Shown here: one piece after another, positions 52,092 to 60,678 of the stretch
Numbering within the stretch: position 1 is the first letter of the stretch
Layout of the letters: each line of letters begins with the position of its first letter
Assembly (NCBI RefSeq): GCF_023701485.1
Contig: NZ_JAMQBK010000031.1
Coordinates: forward strand, 186,001-250,000
Reading direction: 5' to 3'
DNA length: 64,000 bases
From: Aporhodopirellula aestuarii
GTDB lineage: Bacteria; Planctomycetota; Planctomycetia; Pirellulales; Pirellulaceae
Notes under the pieces: generated by a model
Database searches by the model: none
Seen by the model: the letters and a program-made list of their open reading frames with translations, nothing else
What the model was told of the DNA's origin: nothing
Position numbers and translations under genes: made by a program

Positions 52092-53582
52092 ATGAACCCG
52101 CAAGACATTTTGCGTTACGTCGATTCGCTCCATCGCGACAGAAACATCGATCCGGAATTACTATTCCAAGCAATCGAATCTGCACTTCAGAGCGCCGCCA
52201 AACGCCAATACGGTGAAGACTCGGACGTCGTCGTTTCGATCAGCCGCGAGAACGGACAGATTTCCGCAACGCTCGAAGGCGAACCGCTCGGCGACGATCA
52301 AATCGGTCGTATTGGCGCCCAAACGGCGAAACAAGTCATCATCCAAAAGGTCCGCGAAGCAGAGCGTGACGCGTTGATGATCGAGTACCGCGACCAGATC
52401 GGTGAGATCGTCAGCGGCATGATCGGACGCGCCGATGGCGGCGTGGCGACCGTGAATCTCGGTAACGTCGAAGCCATCCTGCCACGCAGCGAACAGATCC
52501 CCGGCGAAAGCCTCCACGCCAACGAACGCGTCCGCGCGATCGTTTACGAAGTGCGTCCTCAAGGCGGAAACCGCGTCCGCGTCGTGCTCAGCCGCACCCG
52601 CCCGCAGTTCGTCCAACGTCTGTTTGAACAGGAAATCCCGGAACTCAACGACGAAGTCATCGCGATCAAGTCGATTTCCCGCGAACCGGGTTACCGCAGC
52701 AAAGTCGCCGTTAGCAGCGACGACGTGAACATCGACCCGATCTCGGTGTGCGTCGGCTACCGCGGCAGTCGCATCAAAGCCGTCCGCGAAGAACTCGCCG
52801 GCGAACACATCGACGTCGTCCGCTACGACAGCAACCCGGAAGTCCTGATCCCGAACGCGTTGCAGCCTGCCGAAGTCGACCAGGTCCTGCTCTGCGACAT
52901 GATCGGCCGCGCAATCGTACTGGTCAAAGAAGACCAATTGTCGCTCGCCATCGGCCGCCGCGGACAAAACGTGCGGCTTGCTAGCAAACTGTGCGGTTGG
53001 GACATTGAAATCATGACCGGCTCGGAACTCGAGGAACAAATCGAGCGAGCCGTGGCCGGATTCAGCCAAATCCCTGGTATCAGCGAAGAGATCGCACAAT
53101 CGCTCGTCGAGCAAGGCTACCTCTCCTACGACGACTTGTCGGTGATCGAGCCTGACCAATTCGCTGAAATGGCGGGCTTGACCGAAGAGCAAGTCGATCA
53201 AATCGTTGAAATCGCCGAAGCCAAGGCGGAAGAAGCCGAGCGAGCGGCAGCCGACGAACGCCGCGCCCGCCGCGAAAACGAAAAACTCGATCGCGATCGA
53301 GCCGAAATCGAAGCGAAAATGCCGGCATCTGAAAAGACTGCCCCAGACGCTGACGCGACCGAGACGACGGCGGAATCCACCGATGCAGAACCATCGGCGG
53401 AATCGCCTGAACCGGCAATTACAAACGCCAATAGCGACGAAACGGCGTCCGAACCCGCTTCGGCTCCGGAAGCGAATGAGGAATCTTTAGCCGCGGCAGA
53501 AACGCCTTCGGAAGAGCCCGCAGCGGTCGGAGAATCGACCTCCGAAGGCGAATCCGAGAAAGATTCCGGAGGAAACGCGTAA
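52092..53582 (+). CDS. nusA: Transcription termination/antitermination factor NusA
   Basis: A 496-residue RNA polymerase-binding factor from ATG 52092 (MNPQDILRYVDSLHRD). Domains in order: the N-terminal RNAP-binding domain (about 1-120), an S1 domain (about 125-195, GEIVSGMIGRADGGVATVNL), and two KH domains (about 205-345, CVGYRGSRIKAVREEL and IGRRGQNVRLASKLCGW). A helix-hairpin-helix repeat follows (IPGISEEIAQSLVEQGY). The last 130 residues are acidic low-complexity sequence. It leads the nusA-infB-rbfA cluster; the usual upstream rimP is absent from this position. Confidence 0.96.
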   Translation: MNPQDILRYVDSLHRDRNIDPELLFQAIESALQSAAKRQYGEDSDVVVSISRENGQISATLEGEPLGDDQIGRIGAQTAKQVIIQKVREAERDALMIEYRDQIGEIVSGMIGRADGGVATVNLGNVEAILPRSEQIPGESLHANERVRAIVYEVRPQGGNRVRVVLSRTRPQFVQRLFEQEIPELNDEVIAIKSISREPGYRSKVAVSSDDVNIDPISVCVGYRGSRIKAVREELAGEHIDVVRYDSNPEVLIPNALQPAEVDQVLLCDMIGRAIVLVKEDQLSLAIGRRGQNVRLASKLCGWDIEIMTGSELEEQIERAVAGFSQIPGISEEIAQSLVEQGYLSYDDLSVIEPDQFAEMAGLTEEQVDQIVEIAEAKAEEAERAAADERRARRENEKLDRDRAEIEAKMPASEKTAPDADATETTAESTDAEPSAESPEPAITNANSDETASEPASAPEANEESLAAAETPSEEPAAVGESTSEGESEKDSGGNA

Positions 53583-53895
53583 GACTAACGAGGAAGCCGT
53601 TTTCATATTTCCTCGCTTTGCGTTATCCTATCGTCTCCGCGTTCGGGCATCCGTGCCTTTCACGGACAGTCCATTTTTTTGACCGCTATGAAATTCCCCG
53701 GCATTGTGACGGATTCCAAACCTCGATTCCACGTTCGGCCACTCACGTGAGCCCTCCCCTGGATGACGCGTTTGGGACCAGACTTAATGTCGATGGAGGT
53801 CTTTTTATGCGATTTTGAACAAAACAAAATGAAGCCGAGCAGCCCGAGCGGGGCCGTCGGACTTCATCTATCGAATTTGACAGGATCCCCCCCCA
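53583..53895. other. nusA-infB intergenic region, no recognised gene
   Basis: There are 313 bases between nusA and infB. A short inverted repeat, CGAGGAA (53589-53595) and TTCCTCG (53609-53615), follows the nusA stop but lacks a T run. The ylxR gene often found here is missing. Just before infB, CAGGA followed by a run of eight C's precedes the GTG. Confidence 0.5.
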
Positions 53896-56865
53896 GTGCC
53901 AGTACGCATTTACGCGCTTGCCAAAGAACTCGACCTCGACAGCAAAGATCTCGTTGATCTGGTGAAGAAAGCCGGAATCACCGGCAAAGGCTCTGCGCTA
54001 GCAAGTCTCACCGACGACGAAGCCCGACAAGTACGCGATTCCATTTCGAGTGCCTCCAAGGCGGCGCCAAAGCCCGCCCCTGCCGCCACGGCAACCAAAG
54101 AAGCACCGACGCAACCGGTCGCCCCGGTTCGCGATTTGGACCGCTCCTCCCTCCGGCGTCCTCCCGCCATCCAACTCGGGCGTCCCAAGACGCGCGAAAG
54201 CGCCCCACCGGAAAGCTCCGAGCCCAAGCGTCCGGCTCCGGTCCTGCGTGCCCCGGTACTCAAACCAGCTGCGCCGCCCCGCCCTGCCGAACCCGCCGAA
54301 CCGAGTTCGCCTAAGCCGGAAGTGCGTCTCAAAGACGTCATGCCTGCGGCTCGACAAGACAAACCCGCCTCGCAAGAGCCAGCGGCCGGTGCACCCGCCG
54401 CCCAAACTCCCGCGCCCAAACCGCCAGCCAGCGGTAACGAACAGGGTGCGTCTCCTGCAGCACCTGCCGGCGGAATGGCCAGCCGAATCGCCGACCGCAT
54501 GGCCAGCAATTCGGGCGGACGCGTGGTCCCCAATCGTCCGGGTGAACCGGTACGTCGTGAAATGCACACCGGCGGCGGTAAAATGCGTTCGCTCGATCGC
54601 ACCTCCGGCCGCTCCGGTGGCGATAAACCCGCCGAAGGTGGCAAGGCTCGCAAACGCGAACCACGTATCAAAGTCAACCTCGCCCAGCTGCCCAGCGCTC
54701 CCGCGCCGACAGCACCTGTCTCGAACACAGGGCCTGCCCAAAAGCCTGACATCAAGCTGACCCGCGACGTCATCGAAGGCCACAAACAAGGCATGAAGGC
54801 ACCTTTGGCGCGGCTCGAAAAAGACGACGCCGAAAAGAAACGCGTCAAGAAAGAAGGCACCGCCGTCGGTGACTTCGCCGGCCGCAAAAAGATTGTCGAC
54901 GAAGACGAAAAACCACGTGGCAAAAAAGGCCTCGCGGGAATGGCCAGTGCCCGCGCCGAACGTGCCCGCGGAGGCGGTGGCCGACGCGTTATCGGAACAG
55001 GCGACAACGACCGCAGCCAAATGCGTCGCAATCGCCCACGGATCCGACGCAAAGGCACTAATACCGCTGCCCCGCGGAAAGAACGCGTGCAGCTCGAACT
55101 TCCGTGCACGGTGCGCACGTTCTGCGAAGCCTCCGGTGTGTCGATGTCCGACGTCATGAAAACCCTCATGGGGATGGGCATGATGATCAACATCAACTCC
55201 GAAATGGACCTCGAAACAGCCGAACTGATTGCGACCGAACTCGGCGTCGATATCGAGCTCAAAGCCGCCGAATCGCTCGAAGATGAGCTGATCACGGAAA
55301 TCGAAACCCAAGAGGACACCGCCGAGTCGCTTGTCCCTCGTGCTCCGATCGTGACCTTCCTCGGCCACGTCGACCACGGCAAAACCAGCCTGCTCGACTA
55401 CCTGATCAACATCAACGTTGCCAGGGGCGAAGCCGGCGGGATCACCCAACACATTCGTGCTTACAACGTCGACAAAGACGGTCGTAGCGTCACGTTTGTC
55501 GATACGCCGGGTCACGAAGCGTTTACCGAAATGCGTGCCCGTGGTGCCAACGTCACCGACATCGCGGTGCTCGTCGTCGCCGCTGACGACGGAATCATGC
55601 CTCAAACCGAAGAGGCAATCAGCCACGCCAAGGCAGCCGAAGTGCCGATCGTGGTTGCACTCAACAAGATCGATCTCGAAGGCGTCGATGCCAACCGCGT
55701 CATGACGCAATTGACCGAACACGGCCTGACCCCGAGTGAGTGGGGCGGTGATGTCGAAGTCGTCAAAACCAGTGCCACGACCGGCGAGGGCATGGACGAG
55801 TTGCTCGAAACGCTGCTCACCATCGCCGAATTGAACGAGTTCAGCGCGAACCCCGAACGTTCAGCGTACGGCGTTTGCCTGGAAGCGGAACAACACGGTG
55901 ACAAGGGTGTCGTCGCGAAGATGGTCGTCCAAAACGGAACACTCCGTGTCGGCGACATCATCGTTTGCGGTCCCGCTCACGGTCGTGTGCGAGCATTGCA
56001 AAACCCACTGACGGGCAAGACGATCACCGAGGCCGGACCGAGCATGCCGGTCAGCTTGACCGGACTGGACACACCTCCCGGTGCGGGCGACCGTTTCCAC
56101 GTGCTTAAAGACATCACGCAGGCACGTGAGATCGCGGGCAGCCGCGAAGACGAGTTCAGCCGTCAGTCACTCTCGGGAATCACCACGAAGGTCTCGTTCG
56201 ATACGTTCCAAGACATGCTTGCCGGCGGTACGCTCGGCGGCGAAGAACGTGCCAAGTTGAACTTGATCATTCGCGCCGACGCCCGTGGTTCGCTCGAAGC
56301 GATCGACAAGGAACTCAGCAAATTCGATCACCCCGAAGTCGAACTGCGTGTCCTCCAACGTGCAGTGGGCGGCATCTCGCTCGCCGACGTTACCTTGGCG
56401 AGTGCCTCCGACGCGGTGATCCTCGGATTCAACGTGATCCCGGATGACAAGGCACGCCAACTCGCCGATCAACGTGACATCGAGATCCGTCGCTACAACG
56501 TCATCTACAAACTCACCGATGACATCCGCATGATGATCGAAGGCCGCCTCAAACCCGAGGAACGTGTCGTCGAACTCGGGCGAGCGTTGGTCAAACAGGT
56601 CTTCTCGATCAGTCGCGTGGGAACCATCGCGGGTTGCTACGTCGCCCAAGGTTCGATCGTCCGTGGTTGCCGCATCCGCGTCAGCCGCGACGGCCGTGTG
56701 ATCGGGGAATACCCACTCGACACGCTGCGTCGGATCAAAGAAGACGTCAAAGAGGTGCCACGTGGCATGGAGTGCGGCATCCGGCTGTCCGGTTTCAACG
56801 ACATCAAACAGGACGATGTTCTCGAAGCCTATCGCATCGAAGAGGTCGCACGAAAGCTCGACTGA
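53896..56865 (+). CDS. infB: Translation initiation factor IF-2
   Basis: A 989-residue GTPase starting at GTG 53896; VRIYALAKELDLDSKDLVDL is the usual IF2-N opening. A long Pro/Ala/Lys-rich region (about 55-400) follows, then a second IF2-N helical part (RTFCEASGVSMSDVMKTLM). The G domain has GHVDHGKT at 490-497, DTPGHE from 536 and NKID at 590-593. Domains II-IV follow, ending in the C2 domain that binds fMet-tRNA (VGTIAGCYVAQGSIVRG). It delivers initiator tRNA to the 30S subunit. The long linker makes it larger than E. coli IF-2. Confidence 0.97.
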   Translation: MPVRIYALAKELDLDSKDLVDLVKKAGITGKGSALASLTDDEARQVRDSISSASKAAPKPAPAATATKEAPTQPVAPVRDLDRSSLRRPPAIQLGRPKTRESAPPESSEPKRPAPVLRAPVLKPAAPPRPAEPAEPSSPKPEVRLKDVMPAARQDKPASQEPAAGAPAAQTPAPKPPASGNEQGASPAAPAGGMASRIADRMASNSGGRVVPNRPGEPVRREMHTGGGKMRSLDRTSGRSGGDKPAEGGKARKREPRIKVNLAQLPSAPAPTAPVSNTGPAQKPDIKLTRDVIEGHKQGMKAPLARLEKDDAEKKRVKKEGTAVGDFAGRKKIVDEDEKPRGKKGLAGMASARAERARGGGGRRVIGTGDNDRSQMRRNRPRIRRKGTNTAAPRKERVQLELPCTVRTFCEASGVSMSDVMKTLMGMGMMININSEMDLETAELIATELGVDIELKAAESLEDELITEIETQEDTAESLVPRAPIVTFLGHVDHGKTSLLDYLININVARGEAGGITQHIRAYNVDKDGRSVTFVDTPGHEAFTEMRARGANVTDIAVLVVAADDGIMPQTEEAISHAKAAEVPIVVALNKIDLEGVDANRVMTQLTEHGLTPSEWGGDVEVVKTSATTGEGMDELLETLLTIAELNEFSANPERSAYGVCLEAEQHGDKGVVAKMVVQNGTLRVGDIIVCGPAHGRVRALQNPLTGKTITEAGPSMPVSLTGLDTPPGAGDRFHVLKDITQAREIAGSREDEFSRQSLSGITTKVSFDTFQDMLAGGTLGGEERAKLNLIIRADARGSLEAIDKELSKFDHPEVELRVLQRAVGGISLADVTLASASDAVILGFNVIPDDKARQLADQRDIEIRRYNVIYKLTDDIRMMIEGRLKPEERVVELGRALVKQVFSISRVGTIAGCYVAQGSIVRGCRIRVSRDGRVIGEYPLDTLRRIKEDVKEVPRGMECGIRLSGFNDIKQDDVLEAYRIEEVARKLD

Positions 56866-56924
56866 TCGCGTCAGCGTCTCATGACCGAGCCACGTGAACG
56901 TTTCGCGAAACTGACGCTTCCCTC

Positions 56925-56954
56925 ACCACCACATTCGTGGTGGTTTCGATTTTT
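56925..56954 (+). terminator. Terminator-like hairpin between infB and rbfA
   Basis: ACCACCAC, loop ATTC, GTGGTGGT: a perfect 8-bp stem, followed by TTCGATTTTT. It lies about 60 bases after infB and 140 bases before the rbfA start. It could terminate or attenuate transcripts that read from infB towards rbfA. Confidence 0.6.
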
Positions 56955-57064
56955 CCGAGCAACAGACGCGTCTTCCGTGGCCGAGCAGATCGCCCCCGTG
57001 GCCGTTGCCGCCGTTTTCAGGCTCTGTTCAGGCTCCGGTAGCCGCACCCTATTCTACGCCCACA

Positions 57065-57085
57065 CTCCTCACTCCTCACTCCTCA
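57065..57085 (+). repeat. Three tandem CTCCTCA units before rbfA
   Basis: The 7-base unit CTCCTCA is repeated three times, ending 8 bases before the rbfA GTG start. In mRNA the CUCCU core equals the 16S rRNA anti-Shine-Dalgarno sequence, not its complement, so this stretch cannot serve as a ribosome-binding site and could pair with a Shine-Dalgarno-like sequence elsewhere. Confidence 0.65.
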
Positions 57086-57093
57086 GCCTTCCT

Positions 57094-57588
57094 GTGTCCA
57101 GTCGTCGCCAACTCAAAGCCGCCGAAGCAATCCGCGAAGTCGTTGCCACTTCTGTTTTGACCGATATCCGAGACCCACGCGTCCGTGACGTCACGATCAT
57201 CTCCGTCAGCGTCTCCCCCGATATGCGTGAAGCCAAGGTTTCCGTCAGCGTCATGGGGGATGAAGCCCAAAAACAACTTTCGATTCGCGGATTACAGAAC
57301 TCCGCCGGATTTTTGCAAAGTAAAATTGCAAACCGGCTCGACACGCGGTACACCCCGCGACTGTCCTTCGAGCTCGACAAAGGCCAAGAGAATGCACTCG
57401 CAGTCTCGGAAATCTTGGCTCGAATTGCCGCCGAACAAAGCGGGGAAACTCCCGCCGAGACGCCTCCGACACCCACGTCAACGCAATCGCACGCCGAAAC
57501 GGACGCCTCATCCTCTGAAGACATGTCGACCGAAGACGAGCATCCCCAAGACGAGCCAACCAAAGACGACAGCGGGCTCCAATCCTAA
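57094..57588 (+). CDS. rbfA: Ribosome-binding factor RbfA
   Basis: A 164-residue 30S assembly factor. The GTG at 57094 gives the family's start (SSRRQLKAAEAIREVVATSV); the open frame reaches back to 56881 but that part is not RbfA-like. The KH-like core includes LTDIRDPRVRDVTIISVSVSPDMREAKVS-type strands with the conserved DPR and the ending RYTPRLSFELDKGQENA. The last 50 residues are an acidic Ser/Thr/Glu tail not present in E. coli RbfA. It binds 16S rRNA near helix 1 late in maturation. It has no Shine-Dalgarno sequence. Confidence 0.92.
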   Translation: MSSRRQLKAAEAIREVVATSVLTDIRDPRVRDVTIISVSVSPDMREAKVSVSVMGDEAQKQLSIRGLQNSAGFLQSKIANRLDTRYTPRLSFELDKGQENALAVSEILARIAAEQSGETPAETPPTPTSTQSHAETDASSSEDMSTEDEHPQDEPTKDDSGLQS

Positions 57589-57657
57589 CAGCGTTCAATC
57601 CATCGCGTGAACGCCCCCGCTGACCTCAGCCACCTGAACACCGAACTCCTATAGTCT

Positions 57658-58764
57658 ATGTCCGCCACCAATCGCTCCAAACTCATCGCCAAGCTGCACG
57701 CAGCACTCAAGAAAAACTACAGCGTCCCACCGGCGAGCCCCTCTCGCCCTCTGCTTGAGCATGCACTCTACGCTTGCCTTCTCGAAGATTGCCCCAGTGA
57801 ATTGGCTGACGAAGGCCTCGCTAAACTCGAGCAAGACTACTTCGATTGGAATGAAGTCCGTGTCACGACCGTCACGGAACTTTCGGACGTCCTTTCGAGC
57901 TTGCCCGATCCGACGAAAGCTGCCACCCGGCTGAAGTCGAACCTGCAATCCATTTTTGAAGAGTTTTACTCCTTCGATCTCGACCATCTGAAGAAAGAGA
58001 ACCTCGGCAAAGCGGTTGCGAAGTTCGAAAAACTTCCGGGCATGACGCCGTTCGTGCTCAGTTACATCATCCAACACGGTCTCGGCGGTCACTCGATCCC
58101 GATCGACTATTCCGCGATGGTGATCATGCTCGTCAGCGGAATCGCAAGCCAAGCCGAAGCAGCCGACGGACGCGTTCCCGGCCTCGAACGGGCGATCCCC
58201 AAGAGCAAAGGCGTCGAGTTCGCAAACCTCCTGCACCAACCCGCCGTCGCGCTGCTGATGGACCCGTCGGACAAGACCGCTCGGGCGATGCTCGAGTCGG
58301 TCGCCAAGGGCAGTTCCGCTGAACTCGACGAGTGGCTCGTCAGCAAGAAAGCCGCCAAGAAACGCGTCGCCAAACGGAAAGCGGAAGAACGAGAGCACGC
58401 AAAGCAAGAAGCCGAAGCTGCCGCCGTCGCCGAACCTGTCGCAAAAGCCCCAGCGGGCAAGAAGAAACCGATCCGATCGGCCGCCAAAGCCACTTCGACG
58501 ACCAACAAACCGAAGGCCGCCAAGAAAGCCGCGACGCCGAAAGCAAGCGAAGTAAAAGCGGAAGCGAAACCCGCCGCCGAAGAAGCCAAACCGAGCAAGC
58601 CCAAAAAGAGCGCCAAGAAGTCGGCGAGCAAGAAGACTGCTGAAACCACCACCAAAAAGAAAGGTGATGCCGGCGTCGCAGAGGCAGCAGACACGAAGAA
58701 ATCCACGACAAGCGGCGGCAAGAAAGCTGCCAATCGTAAACTGACCAAACGAAAACCACGCTAA
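57658..58764 (+). CDS. Endonuclease-III-fold (HhH-GPD) protein with histone-H1-like tail
   Basis: A 368-residue protein in two parts. Residues 1 to about 225 have the HhH-GPD pattern of base-excision glycosylases: the hairpin LPGMTPFVLSY (126-136) and IPID with Asp150. Compared with E. coli Nth (LPGVGRKTA ... VD138), the hairpin-to-Asp spacing is identical (24 residues), but the catalytic Lys120 position is Phe132. No Fe-S cysteine cluster is visible. Residues about 229-368 are a Lys/Ala/Glu-rich tail with repeated KKA/AKK runs, like bacterial histone-H1 homologues. It likely binds DNA; glycosylase activity is uncertain. It precedes yebC by 27 bases. Confidence 0.72.
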   Translation: MSATNRSKLIAKLHAALKKNYSVPPASPSRPLLEHALYACLLEDCPSELADEGLAKLEQDYFDWNEVRVTTVTELSDVLSSLPDPTKAATRLKSNLQSIFEEFYSFDLDHLKKENLGKAVAKFEKLPGMTPFVLSYIIQHGLGGHSIPIDYSAMVIMLVSGIASQAEAADGRVPGLERAIPKSKGVEFANLLHQPAVALLMDPSDKTARAMLESVAKGSSAELDEWLVSKKAAKKRVAKRKAEEREHAKQEAEAAAVAEPVAKAPAGKKKPIRSAAKATSTTNKPKAAKKAATPKASEVKAEAKPAAEEAKPSKPKKSAKKSASKKTAETTTKKKGDAGVAEAADTKKSTTSGGKKAANRKLTKRKPR

Positions 58765-58791
58765 GTTTTCTAAACCGAAGGAATCACGGAA

Positions 58792-59526
58792 ATGGCAGGG
58801 CACTCAAAATGGGCCAACATCCAACACCGCAAAGGTCGTGTTGACGCAGCTCGCGGAAAACAGTGGAGCAAACTCAGCAAAGCGATCATCGTCGCCGCCA
58901 AAACAGGTGGCGGTGACCCTGCGGCCAACATCCGTCTTCGCAAAGCGATCGACGACGCCAAAGCCGTCTCGATGCCCAAAGACAACATCGAACGCGCGAT
59001 CAAACGCGGCACCGGTGAACTCGGTGGTGACGCCGTCGAAGAAGTCCTTTACGAAGGCTACGGCCCCGGCGGTGTGGCCGTGATGTGCTCGGCATTGACC
59101 GATAATCGCAATCGCACGACCCCCGAACTACGCACCCTGTTCGGAAAACACGGCGGTGAACTCGGTAAGACCGGCTGCGTTTCGTACCTCTTCGAACGCA
59201 AAGGCCTCTTCATTTTCCCCGCCGGTACCGATGAAGAACGCGTTACCGAAATCGCGTTGGAAAACGGCGCCGAAGATGTCGAACCCGACGACGACGGCCA
59301 AATCCAGGTCACCTGTGCCCCCGAAAATTTTGACGGCCTCTCCGACGCGTTTGACGCCGCCGAAATCGAAGCTGACGTTCGGGAAGTCACTCAGATCGCG
59401 TCGACCAATGTCGATCTGGACAAATCGGTAGCCGGCCAAGTGATGTCATTGCTGGAAGTCCTTGACGACCACGACGACATTCAAACCGTCAGCACCAACG
59501 CAAACTTCCCCGAAGACAACGACTGA
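58792..59526 (+). CDS. YebC/PmpR family regulator
   Basis: A 244-residue protein of the YebC/TACO1 family, full length. It begins with the family signature GHSKWANIQHRKGRVDAARG, continues with AAKTGGGDPAANIRLRKAID and AKAVSMPKDNIERAIKRGTG, and has YEGYGPGGVAVMCSALTDNRNRT and ELGKTGCVSYLFERKG. Members act as transcriptional regulators or, as shown for some, promote translation of proline-rich stretches. Downstream of infB-rbfA the translation role fits well. The gene appears co-directional with the HhH-GPD protein gene. Confidence 0.94.
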   Translation: MAGHSKWANIQHRKGRVDAARGKQWSKLSKAIIVAAKTGGGDPAANIRLRKAIDDAKAVSMPKDNIERAIKRGTGELGGDAVEEVLYEGYGPGGVAVMCSALTDNRNRTTPELRTLFGKHGGELGKTGCVSYLFERKGLFIFPAGTDEERVTEIALENGAEDVEPDDDGQIQVTCAPENFDGLSDAFDAAEIEADVREVTQIASTNVDLDKSVAGQVMSLLEVLDDHDDIQTVSTNANFPEDND

Positions 59527-59534
59527 AGACTCTC

Positions 59535-60563
59535 TTACGAGAACTTCTTCACCCATTGTTTGCCTTGCTCGATCCGTTCGAATTTCAATTCATCGAGCTG
59601 TGTGAGCAGTTTTTGGTCGTCACGATCAATCGCCGTTTCAACCGAAAAGATTTGCCGGTTGGAAAGGGATTGCACTAACGACGCAATCAGAAACTGCTGC
59701 TCCGTCGTGAGCTCGATCGCCCCCGATTCCTCTTCCAAATTGGGTTCGATCTGAACCGGCAACCCGTTGTAAGTGTGCGCGTCGAGCAGCGTTAACGAGA
59801 GAATCGCTTTTGAACTCTCCATCACTTGGACTTCCGGATCACCCATCCACAATCCGCACATCGCCAGCGTTTGCTGCTGTTGGTAGTCGACCAGCATGTA
59901 ACGTTCGATGTCAAAGTGACTCATCGCAGAGGCGACACGGGGCGATGATGGCAAGACCGGCACATGATCCAATCGCGTGCTTCGCCGCAACTGCAAAAAC
60001 GAACGATTCACTGGCGGTCGATATGTCGATGTCTGCACCACCATTCTCTCGATTGTCCGAGAGACTTGGTATCCGTTGCGTGAGAGCAGCGAGCCGGTCC
60101 TCGCGTCGGAGACCGGAATCCCGATCCCATGCCCCACCGGGGCCAATCCCGCATACCCGTTAACGTCATCGCGAACCGCTCCGACGAAGATCTGCTGCAC
60201 TCCATCGGCACGCAAATACTCTTCAGCCGCTTTGAGCATCTGGTCGCAGATCGCCAGTCCCGGCTCGTCGGCAAAACACAACGCCGCGATCGTGGCGGTC
60301 GACGACTCACCCTCTTCGGATCCTTCGCCGTTCGCCGAGTCGGACACCGGAGGATCACGAAACACATGTGTCCAAGCAATCACCCGACCGTCGGCGAGCC
60401 CGACGATCAGATCCGCTGGCCGGAAAAAACTACGTGACATCAGCGCGCGTTCCAAGATCGAAACGCTTACCGGTGGCGTCTGCCGGGCCGCGAGCCAATG
60501 CCGAATCCAAACCTCGAATACCCCCGGCAGATCGGAGTTTTGGAACGGTCGAATTATGGCCAT
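59535..60563 (-). CDS. GNAT-like N-acetyltransferase
   Basis: A 342-residue protein with a GNAT-type N-terminal half (AIIRPFQNSDLPGVFEVWIRHW, ADGRVIAWTHVF) and a central EYLRADGVQQIFVGAV stretch typical of motif A surroundings in two-domain acetyltransferases. The C-terminal part (about 200-342) is less conserved-looking and helical at the end. Several acetyl-CoA contact glycines are not obvious, so activity is uncertain. It is convergent with yebC (8 bases apart) and downstream of the DUF255 gene on the same strand. Confidence 0.68.
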   Translation of the reverse strand: MAIIRPFQNSDLPGVFEVWIRHWLAARQTPPVSVSILERALMSRSFFRPADLIVGLADGRVIAWTHVFRDPPVSDSANGEGSEEGESSTATIAALCFADEPGLAICDQMLKAAEEYLRADGVQQIFVGAVRDDVNGYAGLAPVGHGIGIPVSDARTGSLLSRNGYQVSRTIERMVVQTSTYRPPVNRSFLQLRRSTRLDHVPVLPSSPRVASAMSHFDIERYMLVDYQQQQTLAMCGLWMGDPEVQVMESSKAILSLTLLDAHTYNGLPVQIEPNLEEESGAIELTTEQQFLIASLVQSLSNRQIFSVETAIDRDDQKLLTQLDELKFERIEQGKQWVKKFS

Positions 60564-60587
60564 GGGATAATCTCGAGTCGGCTACCG

Positions 60588-60624
60588 AGCACGCATGCGT
60601 GCTGTGCCGCTTCATTGCGGCACA
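60588..60624. repeat. Adjacent palindrome and hairpin before the GNAT gene
   Basis: AGCACGCATGCGTGCT (60588-60603) is a perfect 16-bp palindrome. It is joined, sharing one base, to a hairpin TGTGCCGC, loop TTCATT, GCGGCACA (60603-60624) with a perfect 8-bp stem. They lie in the 115-base gap between the DUF255 gene and the GNAT gene, both on the minus strand, 25 bases upstream of the GNAT start. No T run follows on either strand. Confidence 0.6.
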
Positions 60625-60678
60625 TTCCTGCGTCGAAACGCAAAAACAAAAACTAACCTAGCATTCCAGTACGCACAA

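Noticed and set aside
52161-53201. Minus-strand frame of 346 codons opposite nusA
   Set aside because: NusA domains are unmistakable on the plus strand; the reverse frame is Asp/Val/Phe-rich, typical of antisense translation.
53910-55722. Long minus-strand open frames (490 and 574 codons) opposite infB
   Set aside because: They lie wholly opposite the IF-2 linker and G domain, whose coding sense is certain. Their composition (Gly/Ser/Arg and Phe/Asp runs) reflects the complement of Pro/Ala/Lys codons.
57649-58803. Minus-strand frame of 384 codons opposite the HhH-GPD protein gene
   Set aside because: It is the mirror of the Lys/Ala-rich tail (Phe/Leu/Gly-rich translation) and overlaps the start of yebC. 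No domain features.
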